This document shows, piece after piece, positions 1 through 13,115 of a stretch of DNA of 64,000 nt. The stretch lies in NCBI GenBank assembly GCA_036873135.1, contig JAPTYO010000007.1, positions 11,080,763 through 11,144,762 on the forward strand. Direction: 5' to 3'. Numbering within the stretch: the first letter of the stretch is position 1; each line of letters begins with the position of its first letter. The notes below the pieces were generated by a model. The model saw nothing but the letters and a program-made list of their open reading frames with translations. It ran no database searches and was not told the origin of the DNA. Both the position numbers and the translations under genes were made by a program. Source of the DNA: Clarkia xantiana subsp. parviflora. Lineage: Eukaryota; Streptophyta; Magnoliopsida; Myrtales; Onagraceae.

Positions 1-2606
1 TTTTTTTGTCTTCTTATTACGGAGACTCTTCTTCTCATTATGAGAATTCTTGCATATAATGACTATTTATCCAAGTTATTGGCGGCACTGAACTAAATTT
101 TAAAGTCGATCGGCTCGTTTTGGGCATTATTTCTACAAAGTAATATTTCGAATCGGGTAGATCTAAGAGTTTATGGAGTAGATCTGTAAATTAGATGTGA
201 AATTTTGCATTTAAAGGTACTACATAACTAGTCTTGTTTATTTAAGTGATTAGGTCACCAGGAATTATCGATAAAAACGACGTCTTCCATGAGATTGGTG
301 AAGAGGGTGGTTAGTGGTTACAGCAATGAATCTGTGAAATAATAAATAGACATAAGGGATGTTGATCTCTCTTACAGATTTTGTCAAACAAAGAATCATC
401 TACAAATTTATAGTAAGTCAAAAATATACACCAATGAGGATGACCTTATGGGTCACTTTATTCAAATAATCAAAATTCTATGCTTTCTCCAACTCAAAAA
501 GGTTTCTACATTATATATGTTGATAGGCATTTGCCATTCTCCTATTTTCTTTATCTCAATTTTCTAGATTCCCCTCTTTACATGTAGCTTATTTGGATAA
601 TTATAAGTTGACTATACCTTAATTTTACATAATAGGTCGAGTAACTAGTTTGTTTGTTAGTATGTAGTATAATTGTTATACGTAGTATACCTTCATTTAG
701 TATGTAGTATAATTTTATCGATAATTTAATTTCTTAAAGAATTTATTTTATGTACACAATAAAAAAACCCTTTTATAGTCAGTACATATTTCGTTTATAT
801 CTAATTTGACAAAAATTATAACACATATAATAAATAATTTACTTAAAAATTAGAGGTTTAGATAATAATTAATTAAAAAAACCGGACAACGTCGTGTAAT
901 TATGTATATAACAGTTTGATTATTTCTTGCTTTATATCTAAATTATTTAATATTATAAAAATGTGTCCCCATACGACGCGAGGATAATTGGAACATATTA
1001 GAAGTTATTATGACCAAAGTTCTTATGCATAATCACTATACTAAAACTCAATGTAAGTTTTGTAAATTAAATAAAGAACGAGAAATATGAAATAAGGAAT
1101 GAAAATTATCATCATTTGTGAGTTAATAGTAGTTATTTTTTTTAAGAGTGAAATTCAGATTTTTTTTTGGCCAAACTGAAATTTAGATTATATTTCAAAT
1201 ATTAAATGTAGGATGCAGGCAAATATATTTTTCATAATTTAAAATGTATACTTTGCAAACAAATGTATCTTGGTATGTGAATTATGATATGTATGATTCT
1301 ACTCAATTCAATCACATCAACCCCGGTCGGCCCCTATAAGATGCCTTGTACTATTCATTAACTTATTGTGGGTATGCAATGCAACTAAAGCCACATATAT
1401 AATTGTAGCTTGACATTCTAGATGCATGCGCGTTGATATATACACATTCAAGTTGTTGATGTACAATGTAACTGCCTTAATAGCTGTGCCGTGGGGATTG
1501 GGGAAGATATATAGTCTTCCTCAGTTCGGGTGGGTCAAAAGTAAGCTTTTCATAGTACGAAAATACACTTTTTTTTAATAAAGAAAATACACTTGAATGT
1601 TTATTTTTTTCACTAAACCAAAATGTTTGTAACCACGAATATTTCATCAAAACGATTGAAGTTATTGTAATTTTGTTCGTTAATTAAGTGACTATGCAAT
1701 GTATGGCATATAAAAAATTGAAATGACGATTGTAGCCTCCATATACTGGACGTATTTGCTGAACTTGAAGGTATCAATTCGGATGGCTATTTTTCTTTCC
1801 CTCTCATTGGAAAATTACCCGGCTTCATTGGCGGAAGTTTTAATTTGGTCATGCCCGCCGCCACCACCATGCATACCAATTACCAATTACCATCCTTCTT
1901 GTTACTGTTGATCGTTTTTTGTTTTTAATGTTCCACTGAGCTAATTAATCAATCTAACAGATTAGCTAGGTTAATTACCATACAGCATGGTCAACTGTTC
2001 CAATGAGCGTCGGCTCTGGAAACAACATGCTAGTACGTACATGTTGTCGCCATCTCTAACTAACGCAGTTGTCCATTCTCTCGCCGGCCACCATCTTCGA
2101 GCGAGCCGCTCATCTTTAGAAAATCCACTAAAAAAACCAGCTAGAGCCCCTTCACTTCACTTCACTTGCATTCTCTTTTGGTTATGATGAAGAAACTAGT
2201 GGTCGAGATATATAGCGCCGGCTCTTCTTCAGATAATTCTTACCTTAATTAGAGACCTATATAAAATTAACCTCTCACTGTCTCTAATTGTTAATTTGCT
2301 CAGCTCACCTTTCTTGCTTCCGAGACCGGAGAGACTCGATTTCTGGAACCGTTTGTCCTCGCTTTTAACTATCTGCTGAAGTTGCCGCGGGTTCAGGGTT
2401 GAACAAAGGAGATGATGATTCTGTATATAAGCCGGGCGTTTTTAAGTATTTTTATTTTTTATCATATCTCACGTCTGTCACGTGATTATATAATTATGGA
2501 CTTTTTCAAACAATGCAAAACATTGGCATATATACCACAATGTATTTTTTCATACTTTTTGCATATGTATCATTGCCATATCACATTTAGACGCCCATAT
2601 ATAGTA
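1..2606. other. Intergenic DNA, no gene recognised
   Basis: AT-rich sequence with no convincing coding region; the short open frames have no recognisable motif. The last part (about 2155-2420) differs from the rest. It has repeated CTTCA/CT-rich tracts, a TATA-like TATATAAAAT near 2258 and a more GC-balanced stretch after it, so it could be an old promoter and leader. The Helitron that begins at 2607 cuts it off from anything downstream. Confidence 0.5.
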
Positions 2607-2618
2607 CTAGCTACTAAC

Positions 2619-2634
2619 CCCGCGGGTGCGCGGG
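2619..2634 (-). other. Helitron A 3' terminal hairpin
   Basis: Perfect 6-bp stem CCCGCG (2619-2624) and CGCGGG (2629-2634) around a 4-base loop, with its outer edge 12 bases from the terminal CTAG. This is the termination hairpin position expected for a Helitron read on the minus strand. Confidence 0.85.
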
Positions 2635-2953
2635 TAAAAGAAAACTAAACTTTTTTAAAAAAAATGTAAATTTTATTTCTTTATTTATAAATTATATCTA
2701 CATATTCATATAAAACCATTCTATACGACGCTATTTTAAAGAAAATAATAATTTTTTTTTCTGATGCATATAATTTATTTTTATAAATAATATAATTTTA
2801 TAGTATATATATATATTCACGTTTTATATATTATTATGAATTACAATTCTGTTGTATATACTAAATATAAAACAAAATTATATTTAAGGAAAAATCAAGT
2901 TAGAAATAAACAACTGTAACTTTCTGTGCTTTTAGTAGAATGCCTATAAAATA

Positions 2954-5386
2954 ATGCTGCTATTACTGCTATTAGAAACTTGGAAAGGCTTCAAGCCTTC
3001 TGTGATGATCATCATGGACACCAGACTAAGCGGTCATAGGGTTCAGGAACAAGCATCCAAGTTTCCTTTCAACAGATTTTTGGGAGTCGATGCTAGAGGG
3101 TTAAGTGGGGGTATCCTACTACTCTGGAACGACTTCAACGCTACGATCAGTCAGATAGCGTCCACGGAACAAGAGCTCCATGTGGAGGTCCAGGTATCCT
3201 CAAATTCTCCTCCCTGGATGCTCTCTGCTATTTATGCTAGCACTAAGTTTAAGAATAGATGCATTTTGTGGGATAATCTTAAGACTATTGCCGATATTAA
3301 TGTGCTGCCTTGGATTGTTATGGGGGATTTTAATGAAGTTGCAAATTCTAGTGAAAAGTTTGGGGGCAATCCTATTGACCGAAAACGTGTTACTAAGTTT
3401 AATAATATGATTAGTAACTGTAATTTGATTGACCTAGGGTTTATACGTAATAGGTATACTTGGATTAATTTATGGCAGCGTAGTGGGAGTCTTATCCAAG
3501 AACGCTTAGATAGAATGCTTGCCTCTATGGATTGGAGAACTAGATTTCCTAATGCGACCGTGGCTCACCTCACTAGAACCCATTCAGATCACTGCCCCTT
3601 ACTTCTTAGAACAAATGGTGATTGTCCGAATAGGAACTCTAGGCCCTTTAGACTTGAACCGATGTGGTTTGACCATCCGGGGTTTGAACCCCTTGTGGCA
3701 AATGTTTGGGAGGAGGCCAATAACTGTCTTAACACAGCTATTTCCGTTTTTCCCGACAAAGCCACTACTTGGAACAAAAATGTTTTTGGTAATGTCTTTA
3801 GGAAGAAAAAACGGTTACTTGCTAGAATTAAGGGGATTCAGAGAAGTTTGGCTTCTAACCCTAACCCATATCTCCTTAATTTGGAAAAAAACCTCCAACG
3901 TGAGCTTTCAGATACCCTTAACCATGAGGAGAAGCTTTGGGCTTCTAAGTCTAGAACTAAGTGGATTAGAGATGGAGACCGGAACACTAAGTTTTACCAT
4001 CTTACTACTATTGTCAAGAGACGGTCTAACCGTATTTCTTCCATTAAGGATGGCGCTGGTAATTGGATAGAGGATGCCCAAGTTATCCAAAATATGTTTC
4101 AACAACACTTTGTGGATCTTTTTACCACTAGTAAGTTTTGTTCGGAAATGAATGTGGAACCTCCCTCCCAATGGAGGAAATCCATTTCTTCTTCCCAAGC
4201 AAACTTTCTGGCTAGACCTGTCAGTTTTGAGGAAGTCAAAGTTGCTACATGGGATCTCAAACCGTTTAAAGCCCCTGGCCCTGATGGTCTTCACCCTGGA
4301 TTTTTTCAAAAGATGTGGAATTGCACTAGTAGATCTCTTTTTTCAGCCATCTCTTCTGTTTTTCGAAATAACACAATTCCACCCGGTTGGAATGAGACGT
4401 TTTTGTGTCTTATCCCCAAGTGTCCTTCCCCAGTGTCTGTCTTACAATTCCGCCCCATTGCGTTATGCAATTCTATTTATAAAATTGTTTCAAAAATTTT
4501 AGTGAACAGGATCCGACCTAGAATGAAAGATCTTATTTCTCCTTTTCAAACGAGTTTTATTCCGGGTCGGAGGGGTGTGGATAATGTGGTTATGCTTAGG
4601 GAGGTTCTTCATTTTGCAAAGAAAAAACAGGGTAAGAAAGGTTGTATGATTTTAAAAATTGATTTGGAAAAGGCTTATGATAGACTCGAGTGGGACTTTA
4701 TTAGGAGAACCCTCACTTTCTTCAAATTTCCAACTCAACTGATTTCGTTGATTATGAGCTGTATTTCTTCATCCTCTATTAGTATTCTTTTCAATGGAGG
4801 GAAGTTGGATAGATTCTCTCCTACTAGGGGAATTAGGCAAGGAGATCCGATCTCCCCTTACCTTTTTATCTTATGTATGGAGTATCTCGCTTTTCTCATC
4901 GACGAAGAGGCATTGAAAAACAGGTGGAAGGGTATTATTATCGGAAGGGGTAGTTTTCCCCTCACTCATCTCTTCTTTGCTGATGATTTGATTCTCATGG
5001 GTGAGGCCACAAACAGTAATTGTGAGTGTATTCATTCGGTTCTTAACAACTTCTGTGATATCTCTGGTCAAAAAATCAATTTTTCCAAATCCATTGTCTC
5101 TTTTTCAAAAAATGTTTCTATCCAGGAGAGAACTCATTTATCTGATATTTTGAACATCAAACCGGTTGAAAATTTTGGGTCGTACTTGGGTTTTCCTTTG
5201 AATGCTTCCAATGCAAAAACCAGTTCTTTCAATTTCATCATTGATAAGGTGAGAGCTAAATTGACAGGCTGGAGATCTAATATCCTTTCTATGGCAGGTA
5301 GAGTTACACTTGTTAAGTCTGTGATGTCTGCTATTCCTTCATATTACATGCAGTGCACTATGCTAAAAGAGTCTGTAAAGACTTAG
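2954..5386 (+). pseudogene. LINE endonuclease-reverse transcriptase, broken reading frame
   Basis: Encodes about 810 residues. The AP-type endonuclease core is seen as MGDFNEV (about residue 122) and SDHCPLLL (about 211). The reverse transcriptase includes FRPIALCNSIYKIVSK (about 500), the PGPDGL block, GIRQGDPISPYLF and the catalytic FADDLIL (about 674). The N-terminal NCRG and metal-binding segment of the endonuclease is missing, and the first in-frame Met falls in unrelated sequence, so this is a truncated copy. The frame ends at a TAG within the RT thumb region. The homologous continuation (segment CKDLDKLNRNFIWGS) lies in the frame that opens at 5353, consistent with a one-base loss near 5375. 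The product would have acted in target-primed reverse transcription. Neither the endonuclease nor the full polyprotein can be made intact now. Confidence 0.9.
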
Positions 5387-7017
5387 ATAAGTTGAACCGA
5401 AACTTTATTTGGGGTTCCACCGATCAAAAGAAAAAAATGCACCTTGTTGGATGGGATGTTGTTACCAAGCCACTTGCTTCTGGTGGTTTAGGTATTAGAA
5501 CCTCTGAAATGAGGAATAAAGCCATTCTTGGGGGACTTGTGTGGAGACTTAAGACAACTACGGCTCCTTGGTCCAACCTTTTGAGTAACCGCCTTGCCAG
5601 GCAATTATCCTCTCCCAGTACCCGCACCCCTTGTAATTGGAGGGCTATTCAAGAAGGTTTTAAAACACTCCAATTGGGCTTGGGGTGGAGGGTTGCGAAT
5701 GGTAATGACATTAATCTTTGGGATGATCTTTGGGTTACTGATAAACCCTTAAGAGCTTATGTGCAAGGTCCGCTTTTGGCTCATGAGTATAACTGGAAAG
5801 TAGGTAATGTTTTTCAAAATGGTGTGTGGAATTTAGACACTCTCTCTATTAGACTCCCTACTGATATTATTGACTCGATTATTAGTATTCCAGGGAACCT
5901 TACTAACCAATTGCAGGACTCTTGGATTTGGAGACTCTCCAGGTCGGGGAACTTCACTAACGCATCTGCGTATGAGGCACTTACCGATTCTATACTTCCT
6001 CACTTTTCGCCTGACTGGGGCTGGATCTGGGAGACCCCCACAATCCCGCGGATTCAATATTTTATTTGGCTCGGTTTTAGGGGTCGTCTTGCCACTTCCC
6101 TTCTACTCAACCGCAGAGGATGTAACATCAACCCTCTTTGCCCCGTGTGTGCTAGCGATGTTGAAAGTATCGATCATATTGTTAGGGGGTGTACACCGGC
6201 GAGGCAATTATGGGCTAGCTGCCCTGTTCCCCCAAATTTCACGGCATCTCTGGGTCTGCCTTTGGATGATTGGATTAAGACTAATTGTTCTGATAAGAAT
6301 ATTTTTGTGCATGGTGTGGATTGGAGAACTTTATTTTGCTATTGCCTTTGGAACATCTGCAAGAACAGAAATTCTTTCATCTTCCAAAGGACCAATCTGT
6401 CTAACAATGTGTTTAGTGTTTCTTTATCTCAAGCTAAAGCGTTTCAAGAATCCATGGAAAAACACGACATAACAACGCCCCTGACCACCATTCAAGTCAA
6501 GTGGCTACCACCGGTTCATGGGTGGAACAAACTCAATACTGATGGAGCCTCTCAAGGAAATCCAGGGAAAGCGGGATCAGAAGGAGTCATCCGTGACTCT
6601 AATGGAAACTGGATCTCCGGTTTTTCTAGAAACTTGGGGATTACTAGCAGTCTTGTTGCGGAACTTTGGGCTATTCGAGATGGGATTTCCCTTGCTCTTG
6701 ACTTGGGAATTGAGTCGTTGCATGTTGAAACAGATGCTTTGATTGCGCAACAACTTATCTCGGATAGTTCCTCCTCCAATTTGAAACTTATGCCCGTTGT
6801 TTTGGATTGCAGGAATTTTTTACTTCGGTTTAGGAGATACAAAATACGACACATCTACCGGGAAGCAAACTCGGTTGCGGACGCGATGGCTAGGATTGGT
6901 GTTCATCAACAATCTAATTTTATCATACATTGTGTGCCTCCTAGGGAAGCTCGAGTTTGTACGTTGAAAGATATTGCGGGTGTCTGCGAACGCCGTTTAA
7001 TTAGAAGTAGCGACTAG
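5353..7017 (+). pseudogene. LINE C-terminal part: RT thumb, zinc-binding segment, RNase H
   Basis: Continuation of the LINE polyprotein in a shifted frame, about 554 residues. It has the RT thumb/connection, a zf-RVT-like segment with a Cys-His arrangement (CPVCASDVESIDHIVRGC, about residues 263-280), and an RNase H domain from about residue 394. The RNase H catalytic positions look intact: LNTDGASQGNPG (first Asp), AELWAIRDG (Glu), VETDAL (second Asp) and HIYREANSVADAMA (His/Asp). It has no start of its own; the first Met is only the first one in this frame. The domain order is that of angiosperm L1-type LINEs with an acquired RNase H. Confidence 0.88.
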
Positions 7018-7110
7018 ATTGTTTTTGAACTTCAGTTGAACCGGTTCGTTTTGAATCGGTGCAACTTTCTGTTCTAATATTATCTTCCTTTTTTACCCAA
7101 AAAAAAAAAA

Positions 7111-8894
7111 CGTTATATGTTAAATATTTTTTCTTTCCCCGCAAGTGTATGTAAAATCTAATAAAAAAATTGGAGGTTCGTTGTCTTTGAAATTTATTTT
7201 TTCTAATATAAAAAATGTATTGGTAATTAAATATTTATTTAAAATTTGAATATGTAATAAAACATATATACAATGCAAAAAATTTAATAGTTACATTTAT
7301 CCATATAATTATAATTATAAATATTGCGTATGTGTTGGACAACCATGTGAGGTAGTTATCTCTTCATGCATATGAATAGTATAATTTCGATTATATATGT
7401 AAAATAAATAAATAAAACTCAAAAAAATTATGTATTTATTTCAGCTGAATATATTTATAATATCTCAATGAAAGCATATCCCTAAAATTTGAAAATAAAT
7501 AATAAAGATAAGAATCAATACAACAAAAATTAGTAAAATATAGTAACCAAATTTCCATGTAATTGTATGATAAGAATAATAATTGAAAAACTATCATAAA
7601 TAATACAAATATAGCGCCATAGTGATATATAAAAAAACTTGTAAGAACGATCAGTATAATATATCCATGCATGCAAAATAAATCATTAAAACCTTCATTT
7701 TATATTGCAACAATAGAGAAATTTCATTCAATTTTTATTCAGTAATTAAATCAATTTAATTTCAATAATTTTAATTTAAATAATATTTCTTGAATGAATT
7801 AATACTCACGTGATCATATCAATTGAAACAAATGAAACATAAGTTGCATAACTTAATAGAGGATAAAGAAGAATATATATACTCGACAGAGCACACCATC
7901 TGTATTCAACATCACTTAAGTAGATTGTAAATATCTAATTTTTTTAGAATACCTGCGCTCTTTAAAAATAAGACAAAATTAAAATCAGTGAAGTAGAATG
8001 AATGATAATGGTTTGAGATAGTAAAGCAAATCAGAGAACATAATACTGAGTAGGATAAAAGGCTCTCGCACACCTTCTTCATCCTACTATTTTATTAATT
8101 ATCCATCTCCGACTTCTAACTAAGTTTGTTTCAATTTGCGATGATAATATTTTTTATTAGCAATATACCTGCTAGTAAAACAGTAAAATCTCATATTTCC
8201 TTTATCGTGACAAAAATTAAACTGAAGAAAAAAAATGCAATATTTGAGATTGTCTCAATCAACATATATATGCATGATACAAATAAGAAACATTGACAAT
8301 CCGAAGAAAAATAAAAATATATAATTTATTCAAACAATGTAAAAAATCAATTGCAACTTGAAACTATAAAATAATAAACCACAATCAATTATAGATGAGT
8401 CAACATTTCGTACTCGAGACTCGAGATCTCAGGCATGGAACACCATCATGCTGGTCGCCCAAATTGGTGCAGGAGAATGAGAGAAGGGAGGAGCTAAATC
8501 CTAAACCACGTACCAGCCACAAAGTTTTTCGGTTTACTTCAAAGCCCTAATGCAAAGTATTTATATTAGTATATTTATAATATTAATATTAATATCAACT
8601 TTTTTAGGCAGGTACAATATTAATCTGTTATAAAAATAGCAATTATGATATTTAATATTTAACTTTTAAAATATTATTATATATGCCAAAGTCATTAACG
8701 TATTTATTAAAACAGTATATTATAGCTTAGCAAGGTGTTTCCTTTTATATATATATATATTACATCATAGCCAAAGTTAGGAACGTATTTATTAAAACAA
8801 TATATTATAGATTAGGTTTGTTTCTTTATATATATCACACCCGTTTTTAAGAATTATGTAAATATATGATTTTAAATATTTATGTTATTGATGA
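7111..8894. other. Helitron A interior, non-coding
   Basis: Very AT-rich sequence right of the LINE with no coding region I can support. It belongs to the body of Helitron A. Two related stretches at about 8690 and 8770 share the phrase GTATTTATTAAAACA, a small local duplication. Confidence 0.5.
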
Positions 8895-9149
8895 TGTGGC
8901 GGCCTCTGGTCTTCCGGAGCCAAACTGTATAGATTTTCTATTTAAAAGGAAACTTTTAATTAATTTGTTTTTTTAAATTGCGTAGAGACCAAAATAGAAG
9001 ATAAAAATACTTCTTAATTTATAACCAATTAATATTTTATGTCTAAATTTATAGATCTCCAATTAAATACCGATTAAATTAGGAAACACTGACTGGGCAG
9101 ACTGCACACGTGTCAGTCAGAGGGTTTCCGATGCCGAATTAATATAATA
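8895..9149 (-). repeat. Helitron A 5' subterminal region (copy 1 of a 250-bp repeat)
   Basis: Closely similar to 12860-13115 over its whole length. Shared phrases include GTCTTCCGGA..CCAAACTGTA, AAAGGAAACTTTTAATTAAT and TGCCGAATTAATATAATA. Both are 5' ends (minus strand) of the same Helitron family. This copy stops abruptly at 9149, where Helitron B begins, and its last seven bases reappear at 13116-13122. Confidence 0.85.
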
Positions 9150-9161
9150 CTAGCCACTAAC

Positions 9162-9178
9162 CCCGCGCACCGCGCGGG
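9162..9178 (-). other. Helitron B 3' terminal hairpin
   Basis: Perfect stem CCCGCGC (9162-9168) and GCGCGGG (9172-9178) with a 3-base loop, with its outer edge 12 bases from the terminal CTAG. Confidence 0.88.
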
Positions 9179-9930
9179 AGAAAACTTTTAAATAACATTT
9201 AAAAATTCATTTATTAAAAATTTAATATATTATTTTAATATAAAATAATTGATAATAATATATTAATTTAATTAAAGTATGTAATACTAATTATTATTTA
9301 AAATATTTAATAGTCGTGAAATAATCAATATTATATATCATTTTACATAAGATGAATAACTAATATAATATAAAACTTGCAATTTTAACATCTACTCATT
9401 TTTGTCTGTTTATATTTATTGAATAATTTAATTTTGTTCTTGTTTAAATTGGTTAATAAGTATCTATTAATTATTTTACATATTTCAAATGAGTGAATAA
9501 ATAAATTATAATATTAATTTAATTAACAAAAATTATAAAATTAAATTCACAGTCATAGGATATAATATACATATACCTATTAACTAAGTTAGAATTATAT
9601 AAAAAAATTAAATAAACTCATTATATATATATATATATAGATAAGTATCTTCGGATGATAATCATAGTCGTTTACTATTGATATTTTATCTATACATAAA
9701 AAAAAGCATCTTTATTTACAAATTGTTTATTTTTTTAGAATCTTTTAATTTTTAAATTATTAATTTTCTTCAAACTACGCCCTAAAAAGCGTAGATGCTT
9801 TTTTAATCTTTTATCCGGAATCACGTATTTTTCTTCTAAGGCTAAAGAAAATTTAGAAAATCGTAATAATCAAATTGTACCATCTCCATAGTAAATACAT
9901 ATAATACAAAATTTAGTGCACATTTTTAAA

Positions 9931-9934
<4 letters not shown>

Positions 9935-9973
<39 letters not shown>
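9935..9973. repeat. (TA)n microsatellite
   Basis: About 19 uninterrupted TA units inside Helitron B. Confidence 0.95.
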
Positions 9974-9976
<3 letters not shown>

Positions 9977-11880
9977 TACATATTTTTTTACATAATTTTT
10001 CTAACTTGTTAGCAATTTAGCATAGATAACATGAAGATTCTGCTTAGGTGATAGCCAAATTATTTTTAAAAAATACTATGAACAAATTATACGAACTCGA
10101 ATTTCATATGAATAAAAATTAAGTTGCATATCGTAAGGGTGTTGAAGGTGAGCTCATTGGTCCACCTACAAAAAGTTTCAAAACTGAGATAAACCAGTAA
10201 AAAATATGTACAGTTAAATTATCAAAACAGTACAAAATTAAATAAGAAATGATGGTATTTGAGATACACTGCATATAATAGAGTTATGTAGTGATGAACT
10301 ATTTGAAACTTTAGTTCACCATGAACATGTCTATAATTAGAAATGGCGTGGAGCATGCAAAATGTTGGATTCCACTATCGAACCCTCGACAAATTGACTC
10401 TTCTTTGTTTGGCTATATGTGCATCCATATATGCATAAAACCATGTCCCTTATTTAAAAAAAATTAAATTAAGTATAAATATGAAAACAATTATCTTATG
10501 CACTTATAGGAAATATAATCATCATTACTTACCATCTCTTCTAATAATATCATGTTGATATTCGTCTTAAACTTGATATTATCCAAATACGAATTACACG
10601 AACTCGAATAGCGGATTGAAAAAAACCAAGTTATATATTGATCGGGAAAAGAAATAGCTACTGTTATTAGGAGATAATCGACCTACAATAAGTTTCAAAA
10701 CCGAGATAAATAAGTCAGAAACATGTCGTATAAGAAAAAATTAAAGTTAAGTATATATCCCACATGCACATCGTGAACGTGCACTTCACCAGAACTATAC
10801 AAAAAAAAACATGAAGCAAACTGATCAAACTATACCTATTAATAAGGTTCGTCTTCACTTCAGTTACTTGCAACAATTAAAATATAGGGATTGTCAAAAT
10901 CGAAAATATTGGAGTCATCAATTTCTCAAAATATTCTAGATATTCAGTTAGTTTCGACAGTTACCTCAATTTTGATCTAGTGAAGCAACATTTCGTTGAT
11001 TCTAGTCGAAATGCAACTCACACCACCCTGAACCCTTCCTCATGAGTCATGAAACCAAGCATTGACCATAAATAAATACCACTATGAGCCTTTCCTCCAG
11101 AGACCTTTATCTTTAATACCTAAACATTACAGCTTGCGAGATTTATATATATATAAACAATAATTAAATACGTGAAAATATTCATGGCAAAAAAAAAAAT
11201 ACGTGAAAATATAAATAGCTATTATTTAGAATCTAATTTACTCAAGAGTAGCAGCACATATTATAAAAAATGAATAAAGATCATATTCATAATCGATGAA
11301 TACTTTGGCAAAAAAAAAAAAAAAACAATTGATGAATACAAAATAAATTAAAAAAATTATTTGCGAACTCATTATACATGAAAAACAATATATGAGATAT
11401 TCAACCTACAATAAAATTTAATATCGAGACAAATAAATTAAAAACATGTTATATAAAAAACATTAAACAACATTTCACTTGTTATTGTGAACATACAAAC
11501 CAAAACTATATAAAAAAAACATACACCAAACCAGAACTATACTTATTAATAAGTTTCGTCACTTACATATGTCCAAATTAAAATATTAATTGTAAAATCT
11601 AATTGATCATGCAAAATCACTTACCGGACAACCACATCGACTCTTTTGATATCTTATTAGAGTTCAAACTGCAGGAAAAAAAGGATAAAAAATGACCAAT
11701 TCTGGTAATATCTTATTAGAATTCAACCATATATAAAAATAAAAATAAAAAAACAAAGTGTTACTTGAGAAATTATCGCTGCTGAACTGAGAATTTGCCA
11801 CACCGTAATCGAAGAAGACACATATATAGCTAGGTCGTAGGTTTCCACTGACAAAAGAAAGGTATGTTTACCGTATATAC

Positions 11881-12589
11881 TAGGGCTGAGCATGGGACGG
11901 ATGGGCGGGCTTTTTCTAAAAAATGGCCCAAGCCCTAAAATTAGGGCCACTTAATGGCTGTCCCGAGCCCTATCCCGAGCCCTAGCTAGTAGGAAAAGGC
12001 CCTCCCGCCACGGGCCTACAGGGATTAGGGACAAATGGGACAAACCCAAATTCCCATCCAAGTTCAAAAAAAAAAAAAAAAAAAAACCATACTCAATTTA
12101 CTTAAACCATAACTAAACACAGAACAACAACAAAGTTCACCACATACCACAAAGTTCACCATAAAACACCAAAATCACTCAAACATTTTGTCACTTGTAA
12201 GAACACCAAGTTGAACACATAACTTGGTTCTCCAAAATAGTTCACCAAAGACTCCAAAACTAAGTTTTACCAAGACTCTAACACATAGTCACCAACAATT
12301 CTGACATAACAAGTTATAAATGCAAATCCCAGATCAAATGGAACTTCAACCCGAGCCATCACTAAAGTTAACTTAACTAACTATACTTTATAGCTGATTA
12401 GTTAGCAAAAAGGAACGGGACGGGTCTTTTGGGACTTCGTAAAAAAGCCCTAGCCTTAGCCCTAGCCCTAGTTGAGAAGAAAAGTCCCGCCCATTAGGGC
12501 TTGGGTACATTTTTGGGACGGACTTTTTGGGACGGGCTAGGGCGGGACGGGCGGGATTTTGAGCCTCTTGGGATATTTGCTCACCCCTA
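11881..12589. mobile_element. hAT-type MITE with 8-bp TSD GTATATAC
   Basis: The left end TAGGGCTGAGCA and the right end (complement TAGGGGTGAGCA) are inverted. They are flanked by perfect 8-bp duplications GTATATAC at 11873-11880 and 12590-12597. GC-rich subterminal sequence (GGGACGGGCGGG-like, GCCCTAGCCCTA tracts) at both ends surrounds an AT-rich core with a poly-A tract near 12067. TIR and TSD length are typical of hAT. There is no transposase. It inserted into Helitron B. Confidence 0.88.
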
Positions 12590-12859
12590 GTATATACAAC
12601 GTTTTTAGATATTAAATATTATAATAGTTATTTATTATTCTAAATATATACCTAACTATATAATATATAATATATTTCTATCTGTAATATGACACTATAA
12701 CGTACATCAATATTGTATATTGTGTTACTATATAACATATATACCGTCAATTTGTCAAACCAATATTAATTAAATATTATAATAGTTATTTATTATTTTA
12801 AATATATATAGTCTTTCGAATTTTGCATTTTTTTTTGTTTATTATTCTATATATGTCTT

Positions 12860-13115
12860 GCTTATGTGGCGACCTATGGTCTTCCGGAACCAAACTGTAT
12901 AGATAATGAATTTAAAAGGAAACTTTTAATTAATTTGTTTCTTTAAATTGCGTAGAGACCAAAATAGGAGATAAAAACATTTCTTAATTTTCAATCAATC
13001 AATATTATGTATCTAAATTTAGAGAACCCCTATTAAATTAGGAAACGCTGACTGTATGAACCGCCCACGTGTCAGTCATAGGGCTTCCGGTGCCGAATTA
13101 ATATAATATAGTAGA
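12860..13115 (-). repeat. Helitron B 5' subterminal region (copy 2 of a 250-bp repeat)
   Basis: Counterpart of 8895-9149. It carries the full 5' terminus at 13092-13115, which serves as the reference for recognising that A's terminus was split. Confidence 0.85.

Larger units (their letters stand above)
2939..7110 (+). mobile_element. 5'-truncated L1-type plant LINE with RNase H
   Basis: Plant L1-clade element with endonuclease, reverse transcriptase, zinc-binding RT-associated segment and C-terminal RNase H in order. It ends in a 3' UTR and an A-tract at 7099-7110. ORF1 (gag-like) and the first part of the endonuclease are missing, so it is 5'-truncated, as is usual for target-primed insertions. 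A hairpin-like GAACCGGTTC lies in the 3' UTR near 7037. No exact target-site duplication could be found next to the A-tract and the 5' edge, so the left limit is approximate. It lies inside Helitron A in opposite orientation. Confidence 0.9.
9150..13115 (-). mobile_element. Helitron B, nested in the 5' end of Helitron A
   Basis: The left edge CTAG (9150-9153) with a 7-bp hairpin (9162-9178) is the minus-strand 3' end; the right edge TAGTAGA (13109-13115) is the 5' end TCTAC. The outside bases are A (9149) and T (13116). Rejoining them restores Helitron A's 5' terminus exactly as seen in B itself. The interior is AT-rich and holds no Rep/helicase reading frame. It contains a 709-bp hAT MITE and three degenerate copies of a short segment (about 10130-10260, 10655-10790, 11390-11475) with the shared phrase CCTACAATAA..TTTCAAAACC..GAGATAAA. 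It is a non-autonomous member of the same family as A and younger than A. Confidence 0.85.

Noticed and set aside
7436..7672. 78-residue Tyr/Leu/Phe-rich minus-strand frame
   Set aside because: Composition is that of AT-rich non-coding DNA inside Helitron A; no motif.
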